Positions 53,801 through 62,188 of a DNA stretch of 64,000 nucleotides are shown here, one piece after another. The notes under the pieces were generated by a model, which did not search any database, was not told the origin of the DNA, and was given only the letters and a program-made list of their open reading frames with translations. The translations under genes and the position numbers were made by a program. This DNA comes from Geobacteraceae bacterium (GTDB lineage Bacteria; Desulfobacterota; Desulfuromonadia; Geobacterales; Geobacteraceae): assembly GCA_009773645.1 (NCBI GenBank), contig WSYB01000008.1, positions 79,470 through 143,469 on the forward strand. Direction: 5' to 3'. Numbering within the stretch: the first letter of the stretch is position 1; every line of letters starts with the position of its first letter.

Positions 53801-53952
53801 GTGAAGACGATCACCTGGTTGTCGGAGAGGTCCGGGATGGCGTCCACCGGCGTCTTGGAAACCGCCCAGAGACCCCAGGCAATGATCACGGCAAAGATCA
53901 TCATGATGACGATGCGGTTTCGGGCGGAATATTCGATGATTTTTTCGATCAA
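50815..53952 (-). CDS. cusA: Heavy-metal RND efflux pump (CusA/CzcA family)
   Basis: A 1045-aa inner-membrane RND protein with the usual 12 helices and two large periplasmic loops. Marks: VDAIPDLSDNQVIVFTEYPG near 35-55, the proton-relay helix with GIAIAIGVLVDAGVIMVENC, FMPPLDEGSLLYMPVT with Met residues, and MRPKLMTxxAxxxGLxP-like LRPKLMTVAVALLGLIPIMW. The set points to monovalent metals such as copper or silver, but cobalt-zinc-cadmium pumps look similar. It converges with the NosL cluster. The matching adaptor is at 54597-55922; no outer-membrane channel gene is in the window. Confidence 0.92.
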   Translation of the reverse strand: MIEKIIEYSARNRIVIMMIFAVIIAWGLWAVSKTPVDAIPDLSDNQVIVFTEYPGRSPQVVEDQVTYPLAVNLQGLPKVRAVRASSAFGFSMIYVIFEDSADIYWARTRVLERLNYAASLLPPNVRPTLGPDGTGVGHVYWYTIEGKGYDLEQLRTLQDWFVRYQLNTVPGVAEVASVGGFVREYQIDLDPHRLFAYNVKTGDVIEAVKRSNNDVGGRLLEQADAEYLIRGRGYIRSARDLEDIVVGADQRGTPVYVRNLGTVQTGGAIRRGMLDLNGEGEAVGGIVVMRYGENAKDVIDRVKEKIEALSKGLPPGVRIVAAYDRSSLIERAVDTLKRALAEESIVVSLVVFLFLLHFQSALVIILTLPIAVLVAFITMKLLGVTSNIMSLGGIAIAIGVLVDAGVIMVENCYRRLSEISPEERGEKRLEIIIGSSRQVGRAIFFSMAIIILSFVPVFLLEGQEGKLFHPLAFTKTFSMIGSAVIAITLVPVLMYYFMRGKMPPESANPVSTFFIGIYSPVIRWVLKWKKTTIAFNIIALTLAAPMFTHLGSEFMPPLDEGSLLYMPVTLPNISLTEAKRLLQVQDRVIRSVPEVEQVLGKVGRAETSTDPAPVSMFESIIILKPKEKWRPGFTKDDIITELDVKLQQIGVRNGWTQPIINRINMLSTGVRTDLGVKIFGNDLNVLKSLAVQAEGILKTVPGAADVVAERVTGGNYIDIDIDREEAARYGARVGDIQEVIETALGGETLSTSVQGRDRFPIRIRYLRDYRDSIPAVQRILVAGQNGVQVPLSLVTKLKVSTGAPEINSEGGLLRSIVFLNVRGRDMGGFVGEAKQALERELKLPAGYYTAWAGQWENQIRAKKRLQLLVPAGIVIIFILLYFTFHSALEAAMVMLSVPFALVGGVYLVWLLDYNMSVAVWVGFIALYGVAVETGVVMVIYLHEALDKKLINGPCTEQDIYDATFEGAVLRLRPKLMTVAVALLGLIPIMWSTGTGADVMKPIAAPMIGGMISSAIHVLIMTPVIFVLMKQRDLKKGRLKYSGMKH

Positions 53953-53959
53953 AGGTGCT

Positions 53960-54034
53960 CCCGGGACCGGGGACCAGGGACCGGAAAAAACGGGAAGCCT
54001 TTACCGATCCCCGATCTCCGATCCCCGATCCCTG
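53960..54034. repeat. GGGACCA and GATCCCC word hairpin between cusA and the next gene
   Basis: CCGGGACCGGGGACCAGGGA on one side and CCGATCCCCGATCTCCGATC on the other. Tandem degenerate 7-8 base words; an imperfect stem is possible. Confidence 0.6.
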
Positions 54035-54039
54035 TTTTT

Positions 54040-54522
54040 TCAGTCAAAGGATTCCCGTGAATAGAGGAAGAGCCTCCCGTCGCTGTAGATCGGCGTGGTC
54101 AGCTGTAAATAGAGGAGGACACCCGTTCCCGGGGATTCGAATGAGGAAATGTATTCCATATTCTTTACCATCGAGCCGGTGGGGGGGCCGAACTGCTCCT
54201 TGCAGAAGGCCATGAGCCTCTCGTACACGAAATACCCCCTGAAATCGATGTTTACGGAAACGAGCTTCCCCCTGCGGAAGTTGTAATTGATGTTCTCCAC
54301 CGCCATGCCGGCCACCGTGAGCTCGTCACTCTGCCGCCGATAGCTCTCCATGTCCGGCGCGATTCCCTTGAAGGCGGGGACCCTGACAAAGTCGGCGCTG
54401 GTCAGGGTAGCCAGCTCGGTACCCCACTTGAGACCCCTGAACCCGCGGACCTCGGCCGCGGCCACAGCCGAAAGAGTGACGATCACCATAACGGTCGCCC
54501 AGAAAACGCTCAGCCATCTCAT
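54040..54522 (-). CDS. Unknown exported protein in the cus locus
   Basis: A 160-aa protein with a signal peptide (FWATVMVIVTLSAVAAAEV) and a soluble domain beginning RGFRGLKWGTELATL. No Cys, His or Met cluster that would show metal binding. The FRGLKWG start is frequent in small periplasmic proteins of unknown role. Placed between cusB and cusA, so probably co-transcribed, but the spacing (75 bases and 88 bases) leaves this open. Confidence 0.65.
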   Translation of the reverse strand: MRWLSVFWATVMVIVTLSAVAAAEVRGFRGLKWGTELATLTSADFVRVPAFKGIAPDMESYRRQSDELTVAGMAVENINYNFRRGKLVSVNIDFRGYFVYERLMAFCKEQFGPPTGSMVKNMEYISSFESPGTGVLLYLQLTTPIYSDGRLFLYSRESFD

Positions 54523-54596
54523 AGTGATCTTTCTCCCTTATCAATAATCAAATGTGACGGATTGCCGTTCCACTTCATTGCCAAGCCGCCAATTCC

Positions 54597-55922
54597 CTAA
54601 CGGTGCGGTGCGGACTTTTCCCCGCCGCCCGTCTCCATCCCGTCCTTCCGCGTCGGGGGCGCCGCCGGTTGTGCCGGCGCTTCCCCGCCGTGACTGAGCT
54701 GCGCCTCCGAGTCGATGAGATACCCGCCGGTGGCCGCCACCTTTTCTCCCGCTTTCAGCCCGGCAAGAACCTGCACGCCAGCGGCGGACCTGGCTCCCGT
54801 CTTCACCTCCCGCAGGATGAACACCCCCGGTTTCCACTCAACCCACACCACCTGCCTTTTCCCCGTATCCATGACGGCTTCCGCCGGGACGACCAGGGAG
54901 TCGGCCATGGGAACCTTGATCGTGGCGCTTACGAACATATCCGGCTTCAGTTTCAGCCCCGGATTGGGAAGGGTGACCCTGACCCTGACGGTGCGGGTCT
55001 TCGGGTCAAGAAAGGGGTAGATGAACGTGACCCGGCCGTGAAACAGCTCGGCCGGATACGACTTGGATGTGATGGCGACTTCCTGGCCTTTTCTGATAAA
55101 GGGGAAATCGCCTTCGTAGAGCTCAAGCTCAACCCATATCCGGGAGAGATCGGCTACGCTGAAGAGCGGGTCCCCCACGTTGACATACTGCCCTTCCTGG
55201 ACGAGCTTTTCGGTTATCACCCCGGAGAGGGGGCTGTATATGGGAATACGCACGGTCGGCCTTCCGGACTTGTCCAACTGCTCGAATTGCTCCTCCCTGA
55301 AGCCGAGCTGCCGCAGGCGCTGCCGGGCTTCGAACAGCGACGTCTGGCTGGTTTGCGTGTATGTGGGGACGATGGAGCTCTGAAACAGCTTGAGAGCCTT
55401 GTGTGCGAGCAGATATTCTTCCTGGGCGAGAACGAACTCGTACGAATATATCTCTGCCACCGGCCTGTTTTTGATCACTTGAGCCCCCACGCTCCCGACC
55501 AGCAGCCGGTCGAGCCGGCCGGCCAGCCACGCGGAGACCTTCCCCTGTCTTTCCTGGTTGTAGGCCACGACGCCGGTGGCGGCAATCTCCCTGGAGAACG
55601 GCTTCACCGCGGCAACGGCGGTGGCGAGGTTGGCCATGACCTGCTGGCTGGGCGAAAGCGCCACGTGACTCAGAGCCTGGAGCTCTTTGTCGGAAAGCAG
55701 CGTCCCCTTGATCTTCCTGACCAGTTCCATGGCGCATATGGGGCACGTGCCGGGGCGATCGTAAATGATAAACGGATGCATGGGACAGGTGTACTGAATT
55801 TTTTGTGCGCTCTTCCCCGATGACTCGGCTGTCGTGACCGCATGCCTGCCGTAAAGATAACCGCCGGCGGTGGCCGCAATCACAACCGCTAGCACTGCTG
55901 CCGACTTCCACTGCTTGTCCAT
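54597..55922 (-). CDS. cusB: Efflux adaptor (CusB family) with N-terminal metal-binding domain
   Basis: A 441-aa periplasmic membrane-fusion protein: N-terminal anchor (VLAVVIAATAGGYLYG), then a heavy-metal-binding domain with YTCPMHP and GTCPICAMEL, then the barrel-sandwich and hairpin region (ARQRLRQLGFREEQFEQL) and the lipoyl halves VAEIYSYEF and GVITEKLVQEG. The Cys/His/Met-rich N-terminal domain is shared with CusB relatives that pass metal to CusA. A proline-rich tail with His (GGGEKSAPHR) ends the protein. Promoter not identified in the AT-rich upstream region. Confidence 0.9.
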   Translation of the reverse strand: MDKQWKSAAVLAVVIAATAGGYLYGRHAVTTAESSGKSAQKIQYTCPMHPFIIYDRPGTCPICAMELVRKIKGTLLSDKELQALSHVALSPSQQVMANLATAVAAVKPFSREIAATGVVAYNQERQGKVSAWLAGRLDRLLVGSVGAQVIKNRPVAEIYSYEFVLAQEEYLLAHKALKLFQSSIVPTYTQTSQTSLFEARQRLRQLGFREEQFEQLDKSGRPTVRIPIYSPLSGVITEKLVQEGQYVNVGDPLFSVADLSRIWVELELYEGDFPFIRKGQEVAITSKSYPAELFHGRVTFIYPFLDPKTRTVRVRVTLPNPGLKLKPDMFVSATIKVPMADSLVVPAEAVMDTGKRQVVWVEWKPGVFILREVKTGARSAAGVQVLAGLKAGEKVAATGGYLIDSEAQLSHGGEAPAQPAAPPTRKDGMETGGGEKSAPHR

Positions 55923-56406
55923 AGTCTGAGCCCTTAAAGGAAGAATGTCGCTGCTTCATCAAGTGTAGTGACGGATGCACGGTGGCAATTGTACACCCGC
56001 AACACGACATGTCAATTCAAGCCGCTCAATCGCTGCGTAACCGGCGAACCGGAATGAAGGCTGACAGATTTTTTACACTGTCGCTTTTTATTACACTCGC
56101 TGGAAATCCCGTGAATGAAGCCGTTTTAGTTCTCCTGAAGCAGTCACGTCTCAGTTATTTACTACCCTTTTCCCTGGATTACACGTCGGACAAGAGCGGT
56201 GCGGTGCAGAAATACTGCAATAAAAACAATTAATTGCATGCACTGTTTCAGACCGTAACTTGTATCTGGCATAGGTCGTGCTCTTATCACAGGTACTGGT
56301 AAACGGCAATAACTTTTTGTGTCTTTGCAATCCAGCTTAGCCGCGGTAAAATTCTGAAACAACAAACCGTTTCACACAGCCCGATTTTCCGTAAAGGGAG
56401 GACATT
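55923..56406. other. Divergent gap between cusB and the RCC1 gene
   Basis: 484 bases with no gene I can support. Two short frames (55982-56233 plus, 56162-56365 minus) have no ribosome site and read like chance. It must hold promoters for both directions; none is close to consensus by eye. AGGGAGG lies nine bases before the RCC1 start. Confidence 0.4.
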
Positions 56407-57780
56407 ATGATGAGAAATTGGCAAAGGTTATTCGGTCTTCTGCCCCCGGCGGTCATGCTTGCAACATTAGGCATGGCCGACGTTTCGCTGGGGGCGGCAA
56501 TCCCTCAGGTTAAAGCCGGAGAGAACCACACGGTCATGCTTCGGGCAAACGGCGCCATCTGGACGTGCGGGGACAACTTTCTGGGGCAGTTGGGCGACGG
56601 CACGACGACGGCCCGCGATGTGCCGACCCGGCTGGGGACGGCAACCGACTGGGTGGATATCTCCGCGGGGCTGTATCACACCATGGCCCTCAAGGCGGAC
56701 GGCTCCCTCTGGGCCTGGGGGGACAACACTTATGGCCAGCTGGGGATCGGCACTGCCGACTTGGTCCAGCTCACGCCGGTGCAGGTCGGGACCGACAAGA
56801 ACTGGAAGTCGGTCTCCGCCGGGGATTACCACACCGTGGCCATGAAGACGGACGGCACCCTCTGGGCTTGGGGGGACAGCGCCGACGGCACGCTGGGGAC
56901 CGGAGAGACCTATTCGGGCATCATCGTGCCGACGCCGACGCAGATCGGCGCCGAGACCAACTGGGTCGCCGCGGCCACCGGCAATGATCATACCATGGCC
57001 GTGAAGGCGGACGGCACTCTCTGGGGATGGGGGTCGAACCAGGTCGGTCAGCTGGGTGACGAGACGAACCTGGAAGGAAGGGCCCCGATCAAGATCGGCG
57101 CCGACACCGACTGGGCCGCCGTAACCAACCGGGGGAGCCAAACCGTGGCCCGCAAGAAGAATGGCACCCTCTTCACCTGGGGGTTGAACGCCGACGGTCA
57201 GCTCGGGGACGGAACCTCCATCAACAAGGATCTCCCGACCAAGGTCAATGACGATGCCAACTGGACCGCCATCTCTTCCGGGAAAAACCATTCGGTCGCC
57301 CTGAAGGACGACGGCACCCTCCTGGCCTGGGGGGACAATGAAGATGGGCAGTGCGGCGACGGGAAAGTAGAGCTGAAAATTGCCACACCGAAGCCGATCG
57401 GCACCACCAAAGACTTCGTCGCGCTCGACGCGGGAGAGCTCCATACGGTGGTGATGAAGAAGAACGGCACCATCTGGGCCATGGGGGACAACACCCTCGG
57501 TCAGTTGTGCAACGGGACCAACGCCGCCAGCCTTACCCCCTCTCCGGGGATCTCGCCCAATTCGGGTGATATGGACGTGAACGGGGATGTGGCCTTAGCG
57601 GACGCGCTTCGGGCATTGCGGGTAACGGTCGGGCTGTCAACCCCCGTTGCCACTGAGGTGATTGCCGGCGATGTCGGGCCGCTGACGGCAGACAATGTCC
57701 CTGCCCCGGACGGCGCCGTCACCATAAATGATGCAGTGGTAATACTCAGGAAGGTCGTAGGGCTCGTCACCAGCTTCTGA
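56407..57780 (+). CDS. Secreted RCC1-repeat protein with C-terminal dockerin
   Basis: A 457-aa exported protein. Signal peptide about 1-30 (AVMLATLGMADVSLGAA). Then seven RCC1-type repeats of about 50 residues (HTMALKADGSLWAWGDNTYG and HTVAMKTDGTLWAWGDSADG are examples), enough for one seven-bladed propeller. Residues about 390-457 are a type I dockerin-like pair of calcium loops: DVNGDVALADALRALRVTVG and APDGAVTINDAVVILRKVVG. Dockerins bind cohesin domains, and the next gene encodes a cohesin-like lipoprotein. Whether the propeller binds a metal, a surface or a protein is not known. Confidence 0.82.
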   Translation: MMRNWQRLFGLLPPAVMLATLGMADVSLGAAIPQVKAGENHTVMLRANGAIWTCGDNFLGQLGDGTTTARDVPTRLGTATDWVDISAGLYHTMALKADGSLWAWGDNTYGQLGIGTADLVQLTPVQVGTDKNWKSVSAGDYHTVAMKTDGTLWAWGDSADGTLGTGETYSGIIVPTPTQIGAETNWVAAATGNDHTMAVKADGTLWGWGSNQVGQLGDETNLEGRAPIKIGADTDWAAVTNRGSQTVARKKNGTLFTWGLNADGQLGDGTSINKDLPTKVNDDANWTAISSGKNHSVALKDDGTLLAWGDNEDGQCGDGKVELKIATPKPIGTTKDFVALDAGELHTVVMKKNGTIWAMGDNTLGQLCNGTNAASLTPSPGISPNSGDMDVNGDVALADALRALRVTVGLSTPVATEVIAGDVGPLTADNVPAPDGAVTINDAVVILRKVVGLVTSF

Positions 57781-57809
57781 CAATCAATCTTACAAAGGGG
57801 ATACGCGCT

Positions 57810-58370
57810 ATGAAGATACAGACATTATTAAAATTGGCGGTTGCGGCATGCACAATGCTCGCCATTTTCGGATGCGGGGGGGGCGGAGGAGGAGGCGACT
57901 CGGCCGGTACGCCGCCGGGCACACCGGGTACACCGGGTACGCCGGGTACGCCTGGTACGCCTGGAGCACCGACGTCGGTGCTCGTGCTGAGCATTCAGGG
58001 TACGCCGCAGCCTGCGGGAGCCGTCATAGGAGGAATTGACATCGCTCTGAACGTTCCTGCCGGGGTGACGGCCGGCACGGACTCGGACGGCGCGACCTCA
58101 GCCGGCGTCTGTAACGCATCGGGAGTTGCGGCAGGAGGGACGACGGTGGCCAAATTCACCGCCGCTGCGAGCCCTGCGCCGGGTCAGCTCAGGGTGGGGG
58201 TCATCAAGGCCGACGGGTTCAGTGTCGGTGAGTTTGCCACGGCAAGACTCGACTTCGGCGCCACTACCCCGGATGCGGGCGGCTTCACCGTGGCGGCGCT
58301 GAACGTGACCGACTTAAACGGTAATCAGATAAGCGGCCTGACCGTAGCACCGGCCATCCAGGTCAGGTAA
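57810..58370 (+). CDS. Lipoprotein with Gly-Thr-Pro repeat and cohesin-like domain
   Basis: A 186-aa lipoprotein: lipobox AIFGCGGGGGGG (Cys about 22), then six GTP triplets (PGTPGTPGTPGTPGTPGA) encoded by 9-base repeats, then a beta-sandwich-like domain (about 55-186) with GAVIGGIDIALNVPAGVT, QLRVGVIKADGFSVGEFAT and GGFTVAALNVTDLNG. The alternating pattern and the GFSVGEFATARLDF strand resemble cohesins. The repeat makes a flexible stalk from the membrane. Placed right after a dockerin protein. The cohesin call is by eye and not certain. Confidence 0.65.
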   Translation: MKIQTLLKLAVAACTMLAIFGCGGGGGGGDSAGTPPGTPGTPGTPGTPGTPGAPTSVLVLSIQGTPQPAGAVIGGIDIALNVPAGVTAGTDSDGATSAGVCNASGVAAGGTTVAKFTAAASPAPGQLRVGVIKADGFSVGEFATARLDFGATTPDAGGFTVAALNVTDLNGNQISGLTVAPAIQVR

Positions 58371-58415
58371 AGGCGCTTTGTCGAACTCATATCAATCTTG
58401 CGAAGGGAGTATATT

Positions 58416-59852
58416 ATGGATAGACGAGATTTTCTCAAATTGAGCTTGACCGGCATGGCCGCCATCGCCGTCGGGAGCGTGAAGATACCCGGCGTATTCC
58501 AGAACCAGGCCCATGCGGCCGACAACATCATCAACCTGACGATGATGGAGGCGGACGTGCAGATGTTCGACGCGACCCTGGTCTACCACTGGGTGTACGC
58601 AGCCGACGTATCGCCGGTTGCCGCCCGGAATTCGGTAAGGGGGATGCAGGAGCAGGTAACACCGGTTGCGGGTCCGGCGGGGACGCAGCTCTTCCCGAGC
58701 TTTCCCGGCCCGGCCATTTTCGCCACCGCCGGTGACACCATCACCCTCAACATCACCAACAACCTGCCGGCCAATGTCCCCCACGCCTTCCAGGTCGTGG
58801 GGACGAAGATCAAGACCGGCCCCATTCCCGCAGGACAAACGAGAAGCATCACCTTCAAGGTCCCGGAGGGGGGCACCTACATGTATATCGACCCCCTGAA
58901 TGCGCCGATCAACCGGGTCATGGGGCTCCACGGCGCCCTGGTTTCGCTCCCGGCCGCCCCGGCCGCAGGGCATCGGGAAACCCCCTACAGCAAGCCGACC
59001 CCCGCCGTCCAGCAGATATTCGACGACCTGGGGAACTCACCGGAGCTCCCACCCAACGCTGCAGACGTTACTCTAAATAATTATTTGAGCACGGTGCCAG
59101 CCAATAGGGGCGGCTGGTTCCTCGACCCGGCCCATAACCGCTTCCGCTTCTGGTTCCTCAACTCCACCGACCCGACCCTGAACGAGGAGATCCGGCAAGG
59201 CATCATTCCGACTCCCGCCGAGTTCAGGCGGCGCTACGTCGCCCTCTATATGATGATGAACGGCCGGGCCGGCGGGTACTGCGCTCACCACCACGATGTC
59301 ACGGTCAGCGCCATGATCGGTCAGCCGCACCTGCTCCGCTTCCTGAACGCCGGGATGGTGCAGCACTCGTGCCACATCCACGGCAACCACGTCTGGGTGA
59401 TGGCGATCAACAACCAGGTGCGCGACAACGTCTTTACCGTCGACGTCTGGAGCGTCCGCCCCATGGACCGCATCGACTGGATGCTCCCCTTCCGGATGCC
59501 CCCTGACATCCCGAACAAGGACTTCACAGGGGCCAAGCATTCCGATAACGCCGGCAGGGCCTTCCAGGTGCCGCCGGAAGGAAACCTGGCGACCGCCGTC
59601 AGAGATGAGCTCGAAGTTCGCCCCATCCGAAATGGAACAACTGCAAACCTTTGGCCGGCGCAGCGGCCGATCCCGTACCCGATGCACTGCCACTCGGAGC
59701 CTTCCCAGGCCGGGGCGGGGGGGAACTACCCCGGCGGTCTCGTCACCGTCTGGGAGATCACCGGCGACGTCAACGGCATCCCCTTCGAAGTTTCTATCGG
59801 ACCCGACGACCCGGACCCGACCATTTACACCAATGATGCCCCGCCGGCATAG
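58416..59852 (+). CDS. Multicopper-oxidase-like protein A (carries C-terminal copper motifs)
   Basis: A 478-aa exported protein with a Tat signal (MDRRDFLKLSLTGMAA). Two or three cupredoxin domains. The early copper motifs are degraded: the HxHG site reads PHAFQVVGT and the second reads YMYIDPLNAPINRVMGLHG. The later motifs are present: HSCHIHGNHVWV (H317, H320, H322) and MHCHSEPSQAG (H424-C425-H426), the third- and fourth-motif type of trinuclear ligands. The second His of the type 1 site (five after Cys425) is Ser. It thus looks like half of an enzyme; the next gene has the other motifs. ATG at 58416 follows AAGGGAG. Confidence 0.8.
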   Translation: MDRRDFLKLSLTGMAAIAVGSVKIPGVFQNQAHAADNIINLTMMEADVQMFDATLVYHWVYAADVSPVAARNSVRGMQEQVTPVAGPAGTQLFPSFPGPAIFATAGDTITLNITNNLPANVPHAFQVVGTKIKTGPIPAGQTRSITFKVPEGGTYMYIDPLNAPINRVMGLHGALVSLPAAPAAGHRETPYSKPTPAVQQIFDDLGNSPELPPNAADVTLNNYLSTVPANRGGWFLDPAHNRFRFWFLNSTDPTLNEEIRQGIIPTPAEFRRRYVALYMMMNGRAGGYCAHHHDVTVSAMIGQPHLLRFLNAGMVQHSCHIHGNHVWVMAINNQVRDNVFTVDVWSVRPMDRIDWMLPFRMPPDIPNKDFTGAKHSDNAGRAFQVPPEGNLATAVRDELEVRPIRNGTTANLWPAQRPIPYPMHCHSEPSQAGAGGNYPGGLVTVWEITGDVNGIPFEVSIGPDDPDPTIYTNDAPPA

Positions 59853-59884
59853 ACGACAGATCATCAACGAAAGGAGACAGCCCC

Positions 59885-61261
59885 ATGGCTTTGCCAGTTA
59901 TCGCACGTCAAAAGCTTACCGCCAGAGAGAAACGGGATTTTTTCAAGCACTGGTTCCCGCCCAACAACCCGAACGCCGCGGCCCTCGACCTGGTTCCCGC
60001 GGTGGCCCCCATTGTAGACGACCCCGTAGCCCCCACGACGATCATCAATGACGGTTCTCCCAGCCTCAACGGCCTTCCCGCCGGGACCACGGTCCGCGGC
60101 ATTCAGCGCGACCTCCTGAACGGCGTCACCCTGAATTTCCCGGCGGGTACCACCGGAACCAGGGTCCCGGGGGCGACCTCGACGCAGATGTGGGTCCTTG
60201 CCTCCCCGAGCGTGAGGACCTTCCCCTCCAAGACGGTCCGGGTGGTGGAGAACGACGTCGTCCAGGCCCAGATTTCGGGGAAGACCGGCACCCACACCAT
60301 CCACTGGCACGGGATCGAGCCGATGGCCATGAGCGACGGGGTCGGGAAGCAGTCGTTCGAGCTCTCCGCCTTCAAGGCTCAGTTCGCCGTCAACCAGGCC
60401 GGCAACTACTTCTACCACTGCCACAAGAACACCGTCCTCCACTTCGAGATGGGGCTCTACGGCCTCCTCATCGTCGACCCGAAGGCGCCGGCATTCCCCG
60501 GCACGCCGCAACAGGTGCTCCCCCCATTCACCGACGGCGGGCGGGGGTGCTGCATGACGGCGAAGAACACGCCGGGATTCACCCCGCGAGCGATCGACTC
60601 TTTCACCGACGCCAATTTCCCGAAAGGGAGCCAGTTCGCCCCCCACGTCGTCGACTACGACGCGGAGTGCCTCTGGGTGGTCGACGACATCGATACCCTC
60701 TGGCACACATTCGGCGTCAATGAGGCCATGGCGAACGCCTTCGGGAATCCGGCCAACCCGGCCGACATCAACACCTTCGTCTTTACCCCGCCCGCGGGAG
60801 CCGGACACGGACAGCTGAACGACTTCCGGCCGGACATCTTCTGTATCACCGGCATAGTTCAGGCAAACGGCGGCGTCCCGGAAGGGACCATTCCCGCCAT
60901 ACCGGACGACGCCCTGACGCCGATCACCGGCCCAGGGATATCGGCAACCGTCAGGGTCGGCCAGACGGTCCTCGTCAGGCTCTTGAACGCCAGCTACTGC
61001 ACCTCGCAGTTCACTTTCGGCCTCGACGCGACTTGCGTCGCCATGGACGGCCGTCCCCTGGGCGTCCGGGCGGAAGGGAAATACTCCAAGCCCTTCGTGA
61101 TCCCCGCCGGCCGCCCTTTCCGGCTGACCACGGCACGCCGCAACGATTTCCTCATCAAGGCGACGAAAGCGGGGACCTTCAGGTTCAAGACGGAGTTTTT
61201 CACCATGTACCGCGGGTTCAAGGTAGGACGGGCCATTACCACCATCACCGTGGTCCCGTAA
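59885..61261 (+). CDS. Multicopper-oxidase-like protein B (carries N-terminal copper motifs)
   Basis: A 458-aa cupredoxin protein with the first two copper motifs intact: HTIHWHGIEP (H140, H142) and FYHCHKNTVLHFEMGLYG (H178-C179-H180, H186, M189), the last a complete type 1 copper set. The C-terminal domain keeps the fold (VGQTVLVRLLNASYCTSQFT) but has no third or fourth copper motif. There is no clear signal peptide; it may ride out with the Tat-exported neighbour. Starts 32 bases after protein A, so co-expressed. Together they provide all four motifs. Confidence 0.8.
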   Translation: MALPVIARQKLTAREKRDFFKHWFPPNNPNAAALDLVPAVAPIVDDPVAPTTIINDGSPSLNGLPAGTTVRGIQRDLLNGVTLNFPAGTTGTRVPGATSTQMWVLASPSVRTFPSKTVRVVENDVVQAQISGKTGTHTIHWHGIEPMAMSDGVGKQSFELSAFKAQFAVNQAGNYFYHCHKNTVLHFEMGLYGLLIVDPKAPAFPGTPQQVLPPFTDGGRGCCMTAKNTPGFTPRAIDSFTDANFPKGSQFAPHVVDYDAECLWVVDDIDTLWHTFGVNEAMANAFGNPANPADINTFVFTPPAGAGHGQLNDFRPDIFCITGIVQANGGVPEGTIPAIPDDALTPITGPGISATVRVGQTVLVRLLNASYCTSQFTFGLDATCVAMDGRPLGVRAEGKYSKPFVIPAGRPFRLTTARRNDFLIKATKAGTFRFKTEFFTMYRGFKVGRAITTITVVP

Positions 61262-61292
61262 GCCTGAACGCGGCATGAAGGAGAAGGACGGA

Positions 61293-61330
61293 AAAGGCCG
61301 CTCTGCTGTAAAAGCGGGGCGGCCTTTCCA
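61293..61330 (+). terminator. Terminator after the multicopper oxidase pair
   Basis: AAAGGCCGC (61293-61301) and GCGGCCTTT (61319-61327) form a nine-base stem with an AT-containing loop. The T-run after it is short. Confidence 0.65.
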
Positions 61331-61335
61331 ATTTC

Positions 61336-61390
61336 GTAGGGGCACCCCTCGCGGGTGCCCTTGTCGGGCGGGCGCAAGGCCCGCCCCTAC
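61336..61390. repeat. Full two-hairpin GTAGGGGC element
   Basis: GTAGGGGCACCCCTCGCGGG with GTGCCC (hairpin 1), then GGGCGGGCGCAAGGCCCGCC and CCTAC (hairpin 2). Outer GTAGGGGC/GCCCCTAC ends as at 29397-29443. Confidence 0.75.
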
Positions 61391-61450
61391 ATATGCAATA
61401 TCTGCCCGTAATCCAGGCCTGCCTCACAAATCCACCTCAAGGAGCTTCTC

Positions 61451-62188
61451 ATGAAACGTGCCCTGTTCGCTACGCTGACCTGTATTTGCCTCCTCCTCCC
61501 TCCCTTCCCGGCGGGAGCAGCCGACCCGCTCCCCGCAAAGCCCGGCGAGCCGCCACGGGTAGAGTCCACTGATATCGCAACGGTCACTCAGGGACTGAAG
61601 GAGGCGCTGACCGTCGCGGCCGACAGGGCCGTAAGAGCGGCGGCGAAGCCGGACGGCTACGCCGGCAACAAGTCGATCAGGATAGACGTGCCGGGCGAGC
61701 TGGAACATCTCCCCCCCTACTTCATGGATCGTGGGTACCAGGCACAGGTCAACGCCTTTATCCTGAGCCTGAACCGGGCGGCGGAGAAGGCCGCGCCCAA
61801 GGCGGCGCCCCTTTTCGCCGCCGTCATCCGGGAGTTGCCCATCGATAACGCAGAGAAAATAGTAAATGGCGGCGGCATGGCCGCCACCGACTATCTCCGG
61901 CAAAAGGCTTCCGAAAAGCTGCATGCGGCTTTCAGGCCAGCCGTTGTCACGGGCATGGGTGAGGCCGGCGTTCTAAGCGCCTACCGGGAGATGATGGCAA
62001 AGTACGATTATGAGTCGGTCGCCGCCTTCCCGGTCGACCAGTGGCAGTTCGACCTGGAGGGCTATGTGACCGGCAGAGCCCTCGACGGGCTCATCTACTT
62101 GATGGGGGAAGAGGAGAAGAAGATCAGGAAGGAGCCGGCAGCCCGGACCACCGACCTCCTCCGGAAGGTTTTCGGCCCGTCGGAGTGA
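61451..62188 (+). CDS. DUF4197 exported protein
   Basis: A 245-aa protein with a signal peptide (ALFATLTCICLLLPPFPAGA, cleavage near residue 24) and a DUF4197 domain: TVTQGLKEALTVAADRAVRA, then FILSLNRAAEKAAPKAAPLF and GMAATDYLRQKASEKLHAAF, VxxxMGExGVLSAYREMM-like GMGEAGVLSAYREMMAKYD. All-helical, periplasmic, of unknown role. AAGGAG precedes the start. Confidence 0.82.
   Translation: MKRALFATLTCICLLLPPFPAGAADPLPAKPGEPPRVESTDIATVTQGLKEALTVAADRAVRAAAKPDGYAGNKSIRIDVPGELEHLPPYFMDRGYQAQVNAFILSLNRAAEKAAPKAAPLFAAVIRELPIDNAEKIVNGGGMAATDYLRQKASEKLHAAFRPAVVTGMGEAGVLSAYREMMAKYDYESVAAFPVDQWQFDLEGYVTGRALDGLIYLMGEEEKKIRKEPAARTTDLLRKVFGPSE

Noticed and set aside
55982..56365. Two short frames in the cusB-RCC1 gap
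   Set aside because: No ribosome sites, low-complexity reading and overlap with the needed promoter region.
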